Shown: positions 1-9,954, numbered from the stretch's first letter. The stretch: DNA of 64,000 bases from Hydrogenovibrio kuenenii DSM 12350 (GCF_000526715.1 NZ_JAGP01000001.1:744001-808000); one strand, 5' to 3'. The notes: generated by a model from the sequence alone, not told the origin. A program made the numbers and translations.

Positions 1-2
1 GG

Positions 3-47
3 CAATCTCTAGAAGCTGAAATAACAAATTATTTTAATGAATTGTAA
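3..47 (+). CDS. hisS: 3' end of a gene cut by the window edge, probably histidyl-tRNA synthetase
   Basis: Fourteen in-frame codons (QSLEAEITNYFNEL) end in TAA at 45-47. The fragment is too short to identify by itself. The call rests on position: in gammaproteobacteria hisS lies directly upstream of yfgM, bamB and der, which is the order that follows here. The 26-nt gap to the next start suggests a shared transcript. Confidence 0.45.
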   Translation, partial: QSLEAEITNYFNEL

Positions 48-73
48 AGTTTATAAATCATAGGAAATGTCCA

Positions 74-715
74 ATGAATCGTTACGAAACAGATGATGAA
101 CAAGTTGCTGCGCTGAAAAATTGGTGGGATAAGAATGGCACCATGCTTCTTTCAGCTATATTGGTAGTTGCACTAGGTTGGGCTGGTTGGAACTATTATC
201 AAAAAACACAATTTGCTAAAGCATCAAACGCTTCAACAACGTTTGAAGTATTGCAATCCAAAGTACAGCAAAACGCTTTTGGGGATGTTGCGCGTGAAGG
301 TTTGAAACTGATGGAAAATCAGCCTAAAAGTCCTTATGCAACTGCAACAGCTTTAATGGAAGCTAAGTTTGAGCTTGAAAAAGGTCATACAGATAAAGCA
401 TTGGAAAATTTGCAGTGGGTTGTTAAACAAAATCTGGATTCTGCACTGGTGTTTATTGCAAAGCTAAGAATGGTTGGCATCTATATTGATCAAAAAAATT
501 ATGCTAAAGCTAATTCAACGCTTAAAACCATCGATGTTACGAAGTTAGCGGCAGCTGAAAAAGCCAATTTTGATTTCACATCCGGGTTTCTTGCATTACA
601 GCAAAACCAATTGGACACAGCTCGCAAACTTTTACAACAAGTTGTGGATAACAAAGCTGCAGCAGCAAACTTGCAAAATGTTGCGCGTTTGCAATTAGGC
701 GATTTGACGCCTTAG
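74..715 (+). CDS. yfgM: YfgM-type ancillary SecYEG translocon subunit
   Basis: The 213-residue protein has a short cytoplasmic N-terminus, one membrane segment at about residues 23-41, and a periplasmic alpha-helical part with the repeated helix pairs of TPR-like proteins. This is the layout of the YfgM family, which associates with SecYEG and periplasmic chaperones and handles newly exported proteins. A purine-rich AGGAAA lies 6 nt before the ATG. The gene sits between the putative hisS end and bamB, the usual family neighbourhood, and is separated from bamB by 28 nt. The identification rests on topology, length and synteny, because the family has no catalytic motif. Confidence 0.85.
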   Translation: MNRYETDDEQVAALKNWWDKNGTMLLSAILVVALGWAGWNYYQKTQFAKASNASTTFEVLQSKVQQNAFGDVAREGLKLMENQPKSPYATATALMEAKFELEKGHTDKALENLQWVVKQNLDSALVFIAKLRMVGIYIDQKNYAKANSTLKTIDVTKLAAAEKANFDFTSGFLALQQNQLDTARKLLQQVVDNKAAAANLQNVARLQLGDLTP

Positions 716-743
716 TTAATTATTAAATAGATAAGGTTTTCTT

Positions 744-2009
744 TTGAAGCGTCTTTCGTTTAACCGTCACTCTTTTTCAGCTCTGCTGCTACTATTTTTG
801 GCAGGGGTTTTACAATCGTGTTCTCAACCAGGTATTGTTCGAGATCCTACTCCGTTGGTGAAAATGTCATCGCCTTATGCCTTGCATAAGGATTGGCAAA
901 TTCAGCTGGATAAATTTAAGTATTCAGACAGTGAAGGCCTGTATTTTGCAGAGAATGACAAGGCAATCTTTTTTGCAAACCCAGATGGTGTTTTGACATC
1001 AGCTCTAAAAGCGAATCAAAGCCGTTGGACGGATCAGGTGAATTGGCAAAGAAAGTTCAATGAGCCGATTTTGTCAGGGCCAACTATTTATCAATCAAAC
1101 TTAATTATTGGTACCGCAAAAGGCAGTCTGTTGAGTGTTTCTCAGGCGTCTGGTGCCATTCAATGGCGTGCAGAATTATCCAGTGAAGTTCTGAGTTTAC
1201 CTGTAATCGAAAATGGACAGATTTTTGTACGTACAGTAGATGGTAAGCTTTATTCTGTGAATGCAGGAACGGGTAAAATTAATTGGACTGTCGATCACCA
1301 GCTCCCAAACCTTTCTTTGAGAGGGATTGCGCCAGTTACCTATTCTGACGGTACGCTTTATGTTGGTTGGGAGTCAGGATCGGTACAAGCCCTAGATGCT
1401 AAAACTGGGCAAACGAAATGGCAAACTCAGCTGTTGGTGCCAAAAGGTAGAACAGACTTAGAGAGAATGGTTGATATTCAATCTGAGCTGGTATTAAAAG
1501 CAGGGCGTTTGTATGTACTGGGCTATCACGGCAAGCTTGCTGCTTTGAATCCAGAAAATGGCAACCTTTACTGGGCTAAAGACGTTTCTGGATTTAGAGA
1601 TTTTTTAGTAGATGGCAAAGCAGTTTATTTGTCTGATGAAAATGATATTTTGCATGCTTATGACCTTTATACAGGTACAGAAATTTGGAAGCAAGAGCAC
1701 CTAAAATATCGTCGCTTAACCGATTTATCTTTTTATAACAATAATCAGATTTTAGTTGCAGATGGCTATGGCGTGGTCCACTGGATAGATAAGCTTGATG
1801 GGACTATTGTTGCACGTGCACGTCATAGTGCGGCAGATTCAGTTAGATCAAAACTTGTACGCGTTTGGTTTGATCATAAACGACTCTATTTACAAGATAC
1901 TGGTGGCTATATCACTGCTTACAATGTTGTCCCTTCTGATTGGTATGAATTTAATCGTCCAAATGACCCTATGGGTATTATGAAAACTTCACACAAAGAG
2001 AGTCACTAG
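744..2009 (+). CDS. bamB: Outer membrane assembly lipoprotein BamB
   Basis: The 421-residue protein has a lipoprotein signal with lipobox LQSC (Cys26). It continues with repeated PQQ-like beta-propeller blades, seen as recurring 'G-x-W' and 'LDAKTGQTKW'-type strands (for example LNPENGNLYW and YDLYTGTEIW). BamB is the periplasmic propeller scaffold of the BAM complex that inserts outer-membrane beta-barrels. Translation starts at TTG (744), the only start that leaves an intact signal peptide; AAGG lies about 10 nt upstream. The stop overlaps the GTG of der by one base, so the two are likely translationally coupled. BamC, another BAM lipoprotein, is encoded elsewhere in this window (19083). 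Confidence 0.93.
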   Translation: MKRLSFNRHSFSALLLLFLAGVLQSCSQPGIVRDPTPLVKMSSPYALHKDWQIQLDKFKYSDSEGLYFAENDKAIFFANPDGVLTSALKANQSRWTDQVNWQRKFNEPILSGPTIYQSNLIIGTAKGSLLSVSQASGAIQWRAELSSEVLSLPVIENGQIFVRTVDGKLYSVNAGTGKINWTVDHQLPNLSLRGIAPVTYSDGTLYVGWESGSVQALDAKTGQTKWQTQLLVPKGRTDLERMVDIQSELVLKAGRLYVLGYHGKLAALNPENGNLYWAKDVSGFRDFLVDGKAVYLSDENDILHAYDLYTGTEIWKQEHLKYRRLTDLSFYNNNQILVADGYGVVHWIDKLDGTIVARARHSAADSVRSKLVRVWFDHKRLYLQDTGGYITAYNVVPSDWYEFNRPNDPMGIMKTSHKESH

Positions 2010-3448
2010 TGAGTAAACCGGTTATTGCACTTGTCGGTCGTCCTAATGTCGGTAAATCGACTTTATTTAATCGTTTGACTCGTACGAGAGATGCTATCGT
2101 TGCCGACTATCCAGGTTTGACGCGTGATCGTCAGTATGGAACAGGGCGTACAGGTAGTTCACCTTATATTGTGGTTGATACAGGTGGTTTGAGTGGTGAG
2201 CAGGAAGGAGTTGACCCTTTAATGGCTGGTCAAGTTCGCTCTGCAATTGAAGAAGCTGATGCTATTTTGTTTTTAGTTGATGGGCGAGCAGGATTGATTC
2301 CAGCAGATGAGGCTATTGCTAACTATATCCGTCAATTTAACAAGCCAATTTATTTAGTCGTGAATAAGGCAGAAGGCCACAATCAACAGCTAATTTCGGC
2401 CGACTTTTTCCAAATGGGTCTAGGCCAGCCTTATGTCATTTCTTCTGCTCATGGCGATAACGTTACAGAAACCATTGAGCACGTATTGGAAGAGGTGGGG
2501 CATGAAGAGGAAGAAAAGCCTTTTGACCTTGATGAACACCCTGGGATTCGTGTTGCAGTTGTTGGTCGCCCTAATGTTGGAAAGTCCACACTAATTAACC
2601 GTATGATTGGTGAAGAGCGTGTTGTTGCTTTTGATATGCCAGGAACGACACGCGACAGTATTTTTGTACCCTTTGAGCGAGATGGTCAAGCCTATACTTT
2701 GATTGATACGGCAGGTGTTAGGCGTCGTAAAAACATCAAAGAAAAAATAGAAAAATTTAGTATCGTGAAAGCGATTGAAGCTATGGAATCATGCAACATT
2801 GTTGTATTGGTTATCGATGGTTCAGAAGGCATAACCGATCAAGATTTGACGTTACTTGGTTTAGCACTTGAGTCAGGTCGTGGTTTGGTGATTACGATTA
2901 ACAAATGGGATAACTTATCGGAAGATCAGCGTAACAAGATTAAACATGAGTTAGAGTTTAAGATGCCTTTTGTTGACTATGCCAAGAAACATTTGATTTC
3001 GGCATTGCACGGCTCAGGCGTAGGGGATTTGTTTAAAACGATTCGTGGTGTGTATCAAGCTGTAATGAAGAAAGTTTCGACGGCTGATTTGAATCGTGTT
3101 TTGGAACAAGCAATTCTGGACCATCAACCACCATTGATTGGCGGGCGACGTATAAAACTTCGTTATGCACATTTAGGTGGTTCCAACCCGCCGAGAGTGA
3201 TTATTCATGGTACTCAGGTTGATAAGCTGCCTCAGGCTTATACCAAATATTTGATGAATGTTTTCCGTAAAGCCTTTAAATGGGAAGGAACACCTGTATT
3301 TATTGAATACAAGGTAACGGCAAACCCTTATGAGAATAGAAAAAGTGAGTTTAAAGCTCGTCGAGGTAAATCTGAAACACAAGCAGAAAACCTTGCTTTA
3401 AAACGACGTAAAAAGAAAAATTCACAGCAAAAACGACGAACAAATTAA
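2009..3448 (+). CDS. der: Ribosome-assembly GTPase Der (EngA)
   Basis: The 479-residue protein has two tandem Ras-like GTPase domains, the hallmark of Der. Each has a P-loop GRPNVGKST (about residues 10-18 and 187-195) and downstream switch/G motifs DTGG, NKAE, DTAGV and NKWD. A KH-like domain and a very basic tail (KRRKKKNSQQKRR) follow. Der acts in the cytoplasm in assembly of the 50S subunit. Translation starts at GTG 2009, overlapping the bamB stop. It is the last gene of the yfgM-bamB-der run. A long gap with hairpins follows. Confidence 0.97.
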   Translation: MSKPVIALVGRPNVGKSTLFNRLTRTRDAIVADYPGLTRDRQYGTGRTGSSPYIVVDTGGLSGEQEGVDPLMAGQVRSAIEEADAILFLVDGRAGLIPADEAIANYIRQFNKPIYLVVNKAEGHNQQLISADFFQMGLGQPYVISSAHGDNVTETIEHVLEEVGHEEEEKPFDLDEHPGIRVAVVGRPNVGKSTLINRMIGEERVVAFDMPGTTRDSIFVPFERDGQAYTLIDTAGVRRRKNIKEKIEKFSIVKAIEAMESCNIVVLVIDGSEGITDQDLTLLGLALESGRGLVITINKWDNLSEDQRNKIKHELEFKMPFVDYAKKHLISALHGSGVGDLFKTIRGVYQAVMKKVSTADLNRVLEQAILDHQPPLIGGRRIKLRYAHLGGSNPPRVIIHGTQVDKLPQAYTKYLMNVFRKAFKWEGTPVFIEYKVTANPYENRKSEFKARRGKSETQAENLALKRRKKKNSQQKRRTN

Positions 3449-3756
3449 TCGTTGTTGCTTAAAGTACGAATCTATTGGGTTAGCTGAGTTGAGTAAAATA
3501 ATAAAAACCTACTAGTTTAGTATGAAGTTTATTTTATGGGGTTATTCAAATTGTTAGAATAGACTTTTTTTGATATGACATTAAGTTGTCTCAAAAAAAG
3601 CGGGTTGTTAACTTAATCTTCAAGTTGAAAAAAAACAACCATATCCGCCCTGCCTGGCAGATTTTTGCCAGCTATTCAAAGAAGATTTATGTGGTACTCA
3701 ATGTTTGAGTGCAGTTTTTGTTATCGACGCTAGACGTCGTAGCTTGGGATATTTTC
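3449..3756. other. 308-nt intergenic stretch with hairpins and a truncated dispersed repeat
   Basis: No gene is apparent. An inverted repeat CTTTTTTTGA (3564-3573) / TCAAAAAAAG (3591-3600) has an inner GACA/TGTC match. A second potential stem runs from GGTTGTT at 3603 to AACAACC at about 3640. At 3651-3672 there is a truncated copy of the 18-bp dispersed repeat that folds as CTGGCA/TGCCAG. The stretch must hold the end of the der transcript and the promoter of the following dehydrogenase gene, but no convincing -35/-10 pair stands out. Confidence 0.6.
3651..3672 (-). repeat. Truncated copy of the 18-bp dispersed repeat
   Basis: The sequence GCCTGGCAGATTTTT matches the reverse complement of the consensus AAAATCTGCCAGGCTGGG but lacks the GGG end. 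It can fold as a CTGGCA-GATTTT-TGCCAG hairpin using the flanking bases. It lies in the intergenic gap after der. Confidence 0.6.
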
Positions 3757-6700
3757 ATGGGTCATAGAATTAGAGAGATTCCTTACAACTACACCTCCTT
3801 TTCAGATAAAGAAATTGCTTTACGTTTCGTAGGAATGGACGGTTGGAAATGTATTGAATCTTTACGAGATTCCCGTAACACGGGTCGTTCAGCGCGCATG
3901 CTATTTGAAGTGCTGGGTGATATGTGGGTGGTGTCGCGTAACCCTTATATTCAAGATGATTTGATTGAAAGTCCGAAGCGTCGAGATGCTTTGATTGGAG
4001 CACTTGAACATAGACTTAAGCAAGTTGAAGCAAGGCTGAATGGTAATAAAAAAGCCGAAGAATTATTGCGTACCATTCGCAATGCGGTAGACAAGTTTAC
4101 AGAGTGGTTTCCGCATCAAATTCAATTGCGCAGCAAAGTCCGTAAAAAACTTGCCAAACATACGCGTTTAGACAATATAGACTTTGGTGGTTTGGCGCGT
4201 GTATCTCATGCAACTGATGCCACTGACTGGCGTGTTGAGCTGCCTCTGGTCGTTGTTTCCCCGGATACCGAAGAAGAAGTCGCCTATCTGGTTGATGATT
4301 GTATTCAACTTGGCTTAACCATTATTCCTCGTGGTGGCGGTACAGGTTATACCGGTGGCGCTATTCCGCTGTACCAAGATTCTGTTGTTATCAACACTGA
4401 AAAATTGGAATACATGAGTCTGGTTGAGCAGGTTGAGTTGTCAGGTATTGGTAAAGTGCCAACTATCCAAACTGGAGCAGGTGTTGTTACTCGACGAGTT
4501 TCAGAGCAAGCTGAGCGTTTTGGTTATGCTTTTGCTGTAGACCCGACCTCACAAGATGCTTCTTGTATTGGTGGTAATATCGCCATGAATGCCGGTGGTA
4601 AAAAAGCCGTTCTTTGGGGAACCACGCTCGATAATTTGGCGTCATGGAAAATGGTGACGCCTGATGCAGAGTGGTTAGAAGTTGAAAGAATTAATCACAA
4701 CTTAGGTAAGTTGCAAGATCAGCAGACGGTTTCTTTCCGAATTAATCGTTTTGAAAAGGATGGTAAAACCCCTGTTGGAGAGCCTGAAATGCTCGAAATG
4801 CCAGGTTCGGCATTCCGAAAAGCAGGGCTGGGTAAAGACGTTACCGATAAATTCCTAAGTGGTTTGCCGGGCGTGCAGAAAGAAGGGTGTGATGGGTTGA
4901 TTACTTCAGCGCGCTTTGTTGTTCATCGCATGCCGAGCCATACTCGTACCGTTTGTTTAGAATTTTTTGGTACTGACCTAAGTAAAGCGGTTCCTGCAAT
5001 TGTTGAGATTACCGAATACATTGAGTCTAAAAAGCTTCACGGTATTTTATTGTCTGGTCTTGAGCACCTAGATGATCGTTACATTAAAGCAGTAAACTAT
5101 AACACCAAAGCCAATCGTAAAGGTTTGCCTAAAATGATTTTGCTTGCTGATATTGCAGGTGAAAATGGTTTTGAAGTCGCGAATACCGCACAAGAGATTG
5201 TAGAGTTAGCAAAGCAGCGTGATGCAGAAGGGTTTATTGCTGTTTCAGAAGAGGCTAGAAAACGTTTCTGGGCAGATCGTTCTAGAACGGCAGCGATTTC
5301 CAAGCACACCAATGCCTTTAAGATCAATGAAGACGTGGTTATCCCGCTTGAAAATCTGAATGAATACAATACCGAAATTGAGCGTATTAATATCGAAGAG
5401 TCTATCAAAAACAAACTTCAGATATTAGATCAGCTTCATGCTTATTTTGCGGGTGAAATTCTTGAATATACCTTGGAAGATGATTTTGAAAATTCTGAAG
5501 GTCAGCCTGCTAGCTACTTCAAAGATAAAGTGTCTACTACGCTTGAGCATATTGATAAAACCAAAGCTAGATGGGCGGGTATTCTAGAAAGCCTAGATAC
5601 ACAAGTTTCAGCCCAACCGGATTTATTGCTGGAAGGCGAAGCGCTGAAATTAAGTGCAGATGATACCTTTGCTACTTTGTTGTTGAAACGTGAAATTAAG
5701 ATTTCTTACAAAGACGAGATAGTCACCTTCTTGCAAGAAGTCTTTATGGGGCACGATTTTGAAGCCTTGCATATACGTCTGAAGAAATTGCATTTTGATA
5801 TCCGTAATGCACGTTTGTTTGTTGCTTTACACATGCATGCTGGGGATGGAAATATTCACACCAATATCCCAGTACACTCGAATAATTATGAAATGGTTCA
5901 TCAAGCAGAAGTCCTTGTCGATCGTATTATGGAGATTGCCAAACGATTGAACGGAGTTATTTCTGGAGAGCATGGCATTGGTTTGACCAAATTCCAGTAT
6001 TTGGATGAAGACAAAGTTCAGGCATTTGTTGAATATAAAAACAAAGTTGATCCGCATGGACGATTCAATAAAGGCAAGTTAATGCCTGGTTCAGGTTTGG
6101 ATAATGCCTATACACCTTCCTTACATTTGGTTGAACAAGAAGCGTTGATTCTTGAAGCAAATGATTTGGATTTATTGAATAAAGACATTAAAGACTGTTT
6201 ACGCTGCGGTAAGTGTAAGCCAGTTTGTCAGACGCACATTCCTAGAGCTAATTTACTTTACTCGCCCCGTAATAAGATTTTAGCGACAGGGCAGGTGATT
6301 GAAGCCTTCTTGTATGAAGAACAAACACGTCGTGGTATTTCTTTGCATCACTTTGATGCGATGAATGATGTAGCTGACCATTGTACGACTTGTCACAAGT
6401 GTGAGTCTCCTTGTCCTGTTGATATTGACTTTGGTGACGTGTCCATCCGTATGCGTACGATTCTGACCAATATGGGGCAGAAAAAAACCAGCATTATGGT
6501 TAAGTTGGCGATTTATTTCTTAAATACTAAGAGCCCATTTACCATCGGTTTGTTGCGTAAAACGATGATTGGTTGGGGAGCGATTGCCATGACGTTGGGA
6601 CACCGTTTCGCTAAACTGTTTGGCTTGGTTGAAAGAAAAAATGCTTTGCCTGCAAGTACGAGTGAGCCTGCGCCACTTCAACAACACGTTATTAACTTTG

Positions 6701-7608
6701 TTCGTAAACCCTTAGATACTGGGCCGAATCAAAGCAGCTATCGTTCTGTACTCGGTTTGGAAGATGCAACGCAAGTTCCGATTGTTAGAGATCCGAATAA
6801 AACTACAGAAGATTCTGAAGCGGTGTTTTATTTCCCAGGCTGTGGTTCAGAGCGTTTGTTTAGCGATATAGGGTTAGCAACGATTTCATCACTTTACGAT
6901 GCGGGTGTGCAAACGATATTGCCGCCAGGTTATTTGTGTTGTGGTTACCCTCAGGCTGCTGCAGGTCTGGCACAAAAAAGTTCTCAAATTACGACTGAGA
7001 ATCGTGCGCTGTTCCACCGTGTTGCCAATACGTTGAATTACATGGATATTACAACGGTTATCGTTTCTTGTGGAACTTGTTATGACCAATTGACCAAATA
7101 TGAATTCGAGCGTATTTTCCCAGGTTGCCGTTTAATGGATATTCATGAATATCTAACTGAAAAAGGTTTAGGTCTGGAAAATGCGACAGGTAAGCAGTAT
7201 TTGTATCATGCACCATGTCATGACCCAATGAAGAAAATGGATGGAACACAAGTCGCAAAAGACTTGTTGAAGTCTGAGGTTCTTTTCTCAGATCGTTGTT
7301 GTGCAGAAGCAGGGACATTGGCAACCAGTCGTCCAGACATTGCAAATCAGCTTCGTTTTCGAAAAGAAGAAGAACTGACAAAAGGTATTGTCGAGTTGAC
7401 TGGTGAGTCAAAAGTGAAAAATGGTGAGGTGAAGCTTCTGACCTCTTGTCCTGCGTGTCAGCAAGGCTTAAACCGTTATCACGATAATACGGGGTTAGAT
7501 ACGGATTATATTGTTGTTGAGCTAATGAAGAACCGTTATGGCAAGGCTTGGAATAAAGAGTTCTATGAGAAGTTGAAAAACGGTGGTGTTGAGAAAGTGT
7601 TGTTGTAG
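3757..7608 (+). CDS. Large FAD-linked oxidase fused to 4Fe-4S and CCG (heterodisulfide-reductase-like) domains, DUF3683 type
   Basis: About 1283 residues. The N-terminal block [15 protein letters not shown] is typical of DUF3683. An FAD-binding PCMH domain follows ([11 protein letters not shown] at about 190) with its C-terminal oxidase part (HAGDGNIH at about 693, SGEHGIGL). Next come two 4Fe-4S motifs, [11 protein letters not shown] (about 812) and [12 protein letters not shown], and two CCG domains ([26 protein letters not shown]). It reads as a GlcD/Dld flavin dehydrogenase joined to a GlcF/LldE-like electron-transfer half, so it probably oxidises a 2-hydroxy acid and feeds quinones. The substrate cannot be read. 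A GTG start at 3709 is also open, but ATG 3757 places the conserved block at the N-terminus. A bidirectional terminator follows. Confidence 0.85.
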   Translation: MGHRIREIPYNYTSFSDKEIALRFVGMDGWKCIESLRDSRNTGRSARMLFEVLGDMWVVSRNPYIQDDLIESPKRRDALIGALEHRLKQVEARLNGNKKAEELLRTIRNAVDKFTEWFPHQIQLRSKVRKKLAKHTRLDNIDFGGLARVSHATDATDWRVELPLVVVSPDTEEEVAYLVDDCIQLGLTIIPRGGGTGYTGGAIPLYQDSVVINTEKLEYMSLVEQVELSGIGKVPTIQTGAGVVTRRVSEQAERFGYAFAVDPTSQDASCIGGNIAMNAGGKKAVLWGTTLDNLASWKMVTPDAEWLEVERINHNLGKLQDQQTVSFRINRFEKDGKTPVGEPEMLEMPGSAFRKAGLGKDVTDKFLSGLPGVQKEGCDGLITSARFVVHRMPSHTRTVCLEFFGTDLSKAVPAIVEITEYIESKKLHGILLSGLEHLDDRYIKAVNYNTKANRKGLPKMILLADIAGENGFEVANTAQEIVELAKQRDAEGFIAVSEEARKRFWADRSRTAAISKHTNAFKINEDVVIPLENLNEYNTEIERINIEESIKNKLQILDQLHAYFAGEILEYTLEDDFENSEGQPASYFKDKVSTTLEHIDKTKARWAGILESLDTQVSAQPDLLLEGEALKLSADDTFATLLLKREIKISYKDEIVTFLQEVFMGHDFEALHIRLKKLHFDIRNARLFVALHMHAGDGNIHTNIPVHSNNYEMVHQAEVLVDRIMEIAKRLNGVISGEHGIGLTKFQYLDEDKVQAFVEYKNKVDPHGRFNKGKLMPGSGLDNAYTPSLHLVEQEALILEANDLDLLNKDIKDCLRCGKCKPVCQTHIPRANLLYSPRNKILATGQVIEAFLYEEQTRRGISLHHFDAMNDVADHCTTCHKCESPCPVDIDFGDVSIRMRTILTNMGQKKTSIMVKLAIYFLNTKSPFTIGLLRKTMIGWGAIAMTLGHRFAKLFGLVERKNALPASTSEPAPLQQHVINFVRKPLDTGPNQSSYRSVLGLEDATQVPIVRDPNKTTEDSEAVFYFPGCGSERLFSDIGLATISSLYDAGVQTILPPGYLCCGYPQAAAGLAQKSSQITTENRALFHRVANTLNYMDITTVIVSCGTCYDQLTKYEFERIFPGCRLMDIHEYLTEKGLGLENATGKQYLYHAPCHDPMKKMDGTQVAKDLLKSEVLFSDRCCAEAGTLATSRPDIANQLRFRKEEELTKGIVELTGESKVKNGEVKLLTSCPACQQGLNRYHDNTGLDTDYIVVELMKNRYGKAWNKEFYEKLKNGGVEKVLL

Positions 7609-7631
7609 GCATTTTTTTAAATGCCAAATAC

Positions 7632-7660
7632 AAAAAAACCTCCAATTTGGAGGTTTTTTT
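7632..7660. terminator. Bidirectional intrinsic terminator
   Basis: The stem AACCTCC/GGAGGTT has a 5-nt loop and is flanked by an A-tract on the left and a T-tract on the right. It serves both the plus-strand dehydrogenase gene and the convergent cytochrome gene. Confidence 0.9.
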
Positions 7661-7678
7661 GTGTCTGAACTATTCTTC

Positions 7679-7981
7679 TTATTTTTGAGATGAATAGTAA
7701 GCAGCCAATTCCTTAATTTCGTCATCAGTAAGGCCTTTGGCGAACATTTGCATAGTAGCATTTCTGCGGAAGCCATCTCTAAAGTCTTTTAAAGCTTTTT
7801 CAATATACGCAGCATGTTGACCAGCAAGAACTGGGAAATTTGGAACCACACTATGACCGCCCTGACCATGACAGCCTACACAGGTTTTAACTTTGGCAGG
7901 CGCATCTGCTGCATTAGCCATGGAAGGTGCAAGTGTCAAAGTCGCTAAAGAGGTTACTAGGGCTAAAGTCGTTTTTTTCAT
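7679..7981 (-). CDS. Small periplasmic class I cytochrome c (c553/c4-like)
   Basis: The 100-residue precursor has a Sec signal peptide with a likely cut after ANA at about residue 24. It has one haem c attachment motif CVGCH (Cys34, Cys37, His38) and a C-terminal MQMFAKGLTDDEI segment that probably supplies the axial methionine. The FPVLAGQHAAYIEKALKDF stretch is typical of cytochrome c553 and of half of diheme cytochrome c4. It most likely shuttles electrons to a terminal oxidase in the periplasm. Location next to the large dehydrogenase may be chance, since the two genes are convergent. It probably has its own promoter in the 117-nt gap upstream. Confidence 0.88.
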   Translation of the reverse strand: MKKTTLALVTSLATLTLAPSMANAADAPAKVKTCVGCHGQGGHSVVPNFPVLAGQHAAYIEKALKDFRDGFRRNATMQMFAKGLTDDEIKELAAYYSSQK

Positions 7982-8098
7982 TTTGCTTTCTCATTTCATG
8001 TATTTAAACAAATAGTTTGCTTATTAGAAACTATCCGTGTGTGGAGGTCAAGCTTAAGACGATGGCTAAAGCTTGAATGAATGTTGGGCCTGTGCAAC

Positions 8099-8689
8099 TC
8101 AGTTATTAAAAAGAGTAAACTGCATTTCGGTAACGAGGCCATTTAATCTAACATCCCAAGGTTGGCTTTGCAGCTCTTTAACTTCCTGGCATTGGTGCGC
8201 CCAGCCAATTAATTTTGGGGAAGCGTTTTTAAAGTATCTTTTGAACTGAAACGTTTTGTCATAGTAGCCACCGCCCATGCCAATTCGGTTTCCTGATGCA
8301 TCAAAGCAAGCTAAAGGTGTAATGACCAAGTCTAAATGCTTTCCATCAATAAGTTCGTGTTTACCTACTTGAGGTTCGTGAATACCAAAGTACTTTGGTT
8401 CAAGTTTGGTTTTAGTCGTGAAAGGTGCAAACATCATTGGACGGCGATTGTACCGAGTTAAGACGGGTAGATAGATATTCACTTTCCTTTGCCATAATGC
8501 TTGTATTAATGGCATGGTATTCATTTCACCATCTTCAGACAGGAACACGGCAACTTTTCGAGCGCGCATAATGGTTCTGCTTCTTAAGATGAAACGAGCA
8601 GCCGTTTGCGCATGCAGTTGTTGAAGCTCAGGAGGTAATGATCTTCTTCTTTGACGGCATTGTTGGCGAAGAGTAGCTTGGGACGTCAT
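8099..8689 (-). CDS. ygfA: 5-formyltetrahydrofolate cyclo-ligase family protein
   Basis: The 196-residue protein has the family's N-terminal basic helix (LRQQCRQRRRSL), the motif LACFDASGNRIGMGGGYYD that binds ATP and substrate, and a C-terminal GWAHQCQEV segment. The enzyme converts 5-formyl-THF to 5,10-methenyl-THF using ATP. It lies downstream of 6S RNA and zapA on the same strand. This zapA-ssrS-ygfA order is a conserved gammaproteobacterial arrangement and supports both this call and the RNA call. Translation starts at ATG 8689. Confidence 0.93.
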   Translation of the reverse strand: MTSQATLRQQCRQRRRSLPPELQQLHAQTAARFILRSRTIMRARKVAVFLSEDGEMNTMPLIQALWQRKVNIYLPVLTRYNRRPMMFAPFTTKTKLEPKYFGIHEPQVGKHELIDGKHLDLVITPLACFDASGNRIGMGGGYYDKTFQFKRYFKNASPKLIGWAHQCQEVKELQSQPWDVRLNGLVTEMQFTLFNN

Positions 8690-8714
8690 GAGTAGAATTA
8701 GGTTTGTTAAGTGG

Positions 8715-8881
8715 ATACCGAGAAATTTTGGATACGGACTAGGTACGAACCCTGAACCGTTAAGTTCAGGTGGCAGCCTCCACTAAAATTTAGGCTTCTC
8801 GGACATAAGCGAGATGCGCACCATTTAAGTTTCTGGCCCGAGATCAAAGCTATCGGCAGGGGTTAAACCTAGCCCGTATGT
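8715..8881 (-). ncRNA. ssrS: 6S RNA
   Basis: Read on the minus strand, the region carries the 6S hallmark GTCCGAGAAGCCT and the upstream element GATCTCGGGCCAG. The ends pair: the 5' segment CATACGGGCTAGG (8880-8868) matches CCTAGTCCGTAT (8743-8732), which closes the long interrupted hairpin that mimics an open promoter and binds sigma-70 RNA polymerase. It lies between zapA and ygfA, its standard location. The 5' end is set at about 8881 from the -10 box; the 3' end is approximate. Confidence 0.92.
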
Positions 8882-8887
8882 GGGTTC

Positions 8888-8916
8888 ATTATAACAAGAA
8901 TTCAGCTGGAGCAAGC
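8888..8916 (-). promoter_or_regulatory. Sigma-70 promoter of 6S RNA
   Basis: A perfect TATAAT reads leftward at 8893-8888, with a weaker -35 (GCTTGC at 8916-8911) 17 bp upstream. It would start transcription at about 8881, right at the 5' base of the closing stem of 6S RNA. Confidence 0.75.
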
Positions 8917-8984
8917 TGTAAATTCATTAGAAAAACTGATTTCGAATTAGAGAATATAATGATGGCTAGAGAATTTTGGGTGTT

Positions 8985-9248
8985 TTATTTTCGAGATTGT
9001 GCGACTTGAGCAATGGTTTCATCAAGTTGATCTTCAAGCTGCAAGCAATATTGTGTTGTTTCCGTTTTAAGCTGTAAATACTCATAACACATATTCAGTG
9101 CAACCATAAGAACCTTACTTTCACCTTTAAGTCCCGACACCTGATCAAGTTTATCTTCCAATAAGGTGGCAGCTTCAATCAGTTTTTCTTTGTCTTCCGG
9201 TTCGCAAGGAACTTGGAAGGTATGATTCATTAAAGATAGGGTCAGCAT
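8985..9248 (-). CDS. zapA: Cell division protein ZapA
   Basis: The 87-residue protein has a small N-terminal beta/alpha domain (NHTFQVPCEPEDKEKLIEAA) and a C-terminal coiled coil, the ZapA pattern. ZapA binds and bundles FtsZ filaments at the division ring. It is shorter than the roughly 109-residue E. coli protein. Its position immediately before 6S RNA and ygfA on the same strand is the conserved order and strengthens the call. Confidence 0.88.
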   Translation of the reverse strand: MLTLSLMNHTFQVPCEPEDKEKLIEAATLLEDKLDQVSGLKGESKVLMVALNMCYEYLQLKTETTQYCLQLEDQLDETIAQVAQSRK

Positions 9249-9363
9249 AGGTTTCTCAAGGGGTCATTGGAATTAGTGATTTATGTTATTATTCATTATT
9301 TACGGCAATTACTCAAGGCAATTACTTGGCTTGTTTCACAATTTTTACTTAGGTTAGTCAACA

Positions 9364-9933
9364 ATGAATTTTGATCAAATTAGCGAAGCAATGGTCGCTT
9401 ACCCTGAACTTGAATCCCCTTCTTTTTTACAAGGTTTGCTGATGGGCCTTATGTGTGGCGATTCGGATTTAAAAGAAAGTGCTTGGGTCAAAAGAATTTT
9501 AGAAGAAGCAGATATTAAGTCTGTAAAAGAAAGTTTTTTACTGGTGTTGCATGAGCTTTATTTAGAAGCCGAAAAAGGGCTGAATGGTTCAGGATTTGAG
9601 CTGGAACTATGCTTGCCAGACGAGAATGAATCTTTGAAGTTTCGGGCAGCCATGCTCGGGCAATGGTGCGAAGGATTTTTATACGGTATGGGATTGGTCG
9701 GACAGGACGAAGGTAAGTTAACAGGAGATGTTAGCGAACTGTTCCGTGACTTTGGCGATATTGCCCGTATCGAAATTTTGGATTTGGAAGAACCAACGGA
9801 TGAAGAAGAGTCTGACTTTATGCAATTAATGGAGTTCGTTAGAATCGGTGTGTTGACGATTAACGAAGAGCTCAATCCTGTTGAAGGTTCTCCCGTTATG
9901 ACGCAACAACCACCGACGGATTCTTTGCATTAA
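9364..9933 (+). CDS. ygfB: YgfB / UPF0149 family protein
   Basis: The 189-residue, acidic, all-helical protein has the family signatures LQGLLMGLMCG near the N-terminus and WCEGFLYGMGL in the middle. UPF0149 proteins have no settled enzymatic role. The gene starts the ygfB-pepP-ubi run that is conserved in gammaproteobacteria and is divergent from zapA. The 115-nt gap to zapA must contain both promoters. Start ATG 9364; 21 nt separate it from pepP. Confidence 0.88.
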   Translation: MNFDQISEAMVAYPELESPSFLQGLLMGLMCGDSDLKESAWVKRILEEADIKSVKESFLLVLHELYLEAEKGLNGSGFELELCLPDENESLKFRAAMLGQWCEGFLYGMGLVGQDEGKLTGDVSELFRDFGDIARIEILDLEEPTDEEESDFMQLMEFVRIGVLTINEELNPVEGSPVMTQQPPTDSLH

Positions 9934-9954
9934 AATCATTAGGAAATAGTTTTC

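Noticed and set aside
7058-7645. 195-residue open frame on the minus strand
   Set aside because: It lies entirely opposite the Fe-S part of the large dehydrogenase, has no ribosome binding site or recognisable domain, and is a shadow of that gene.
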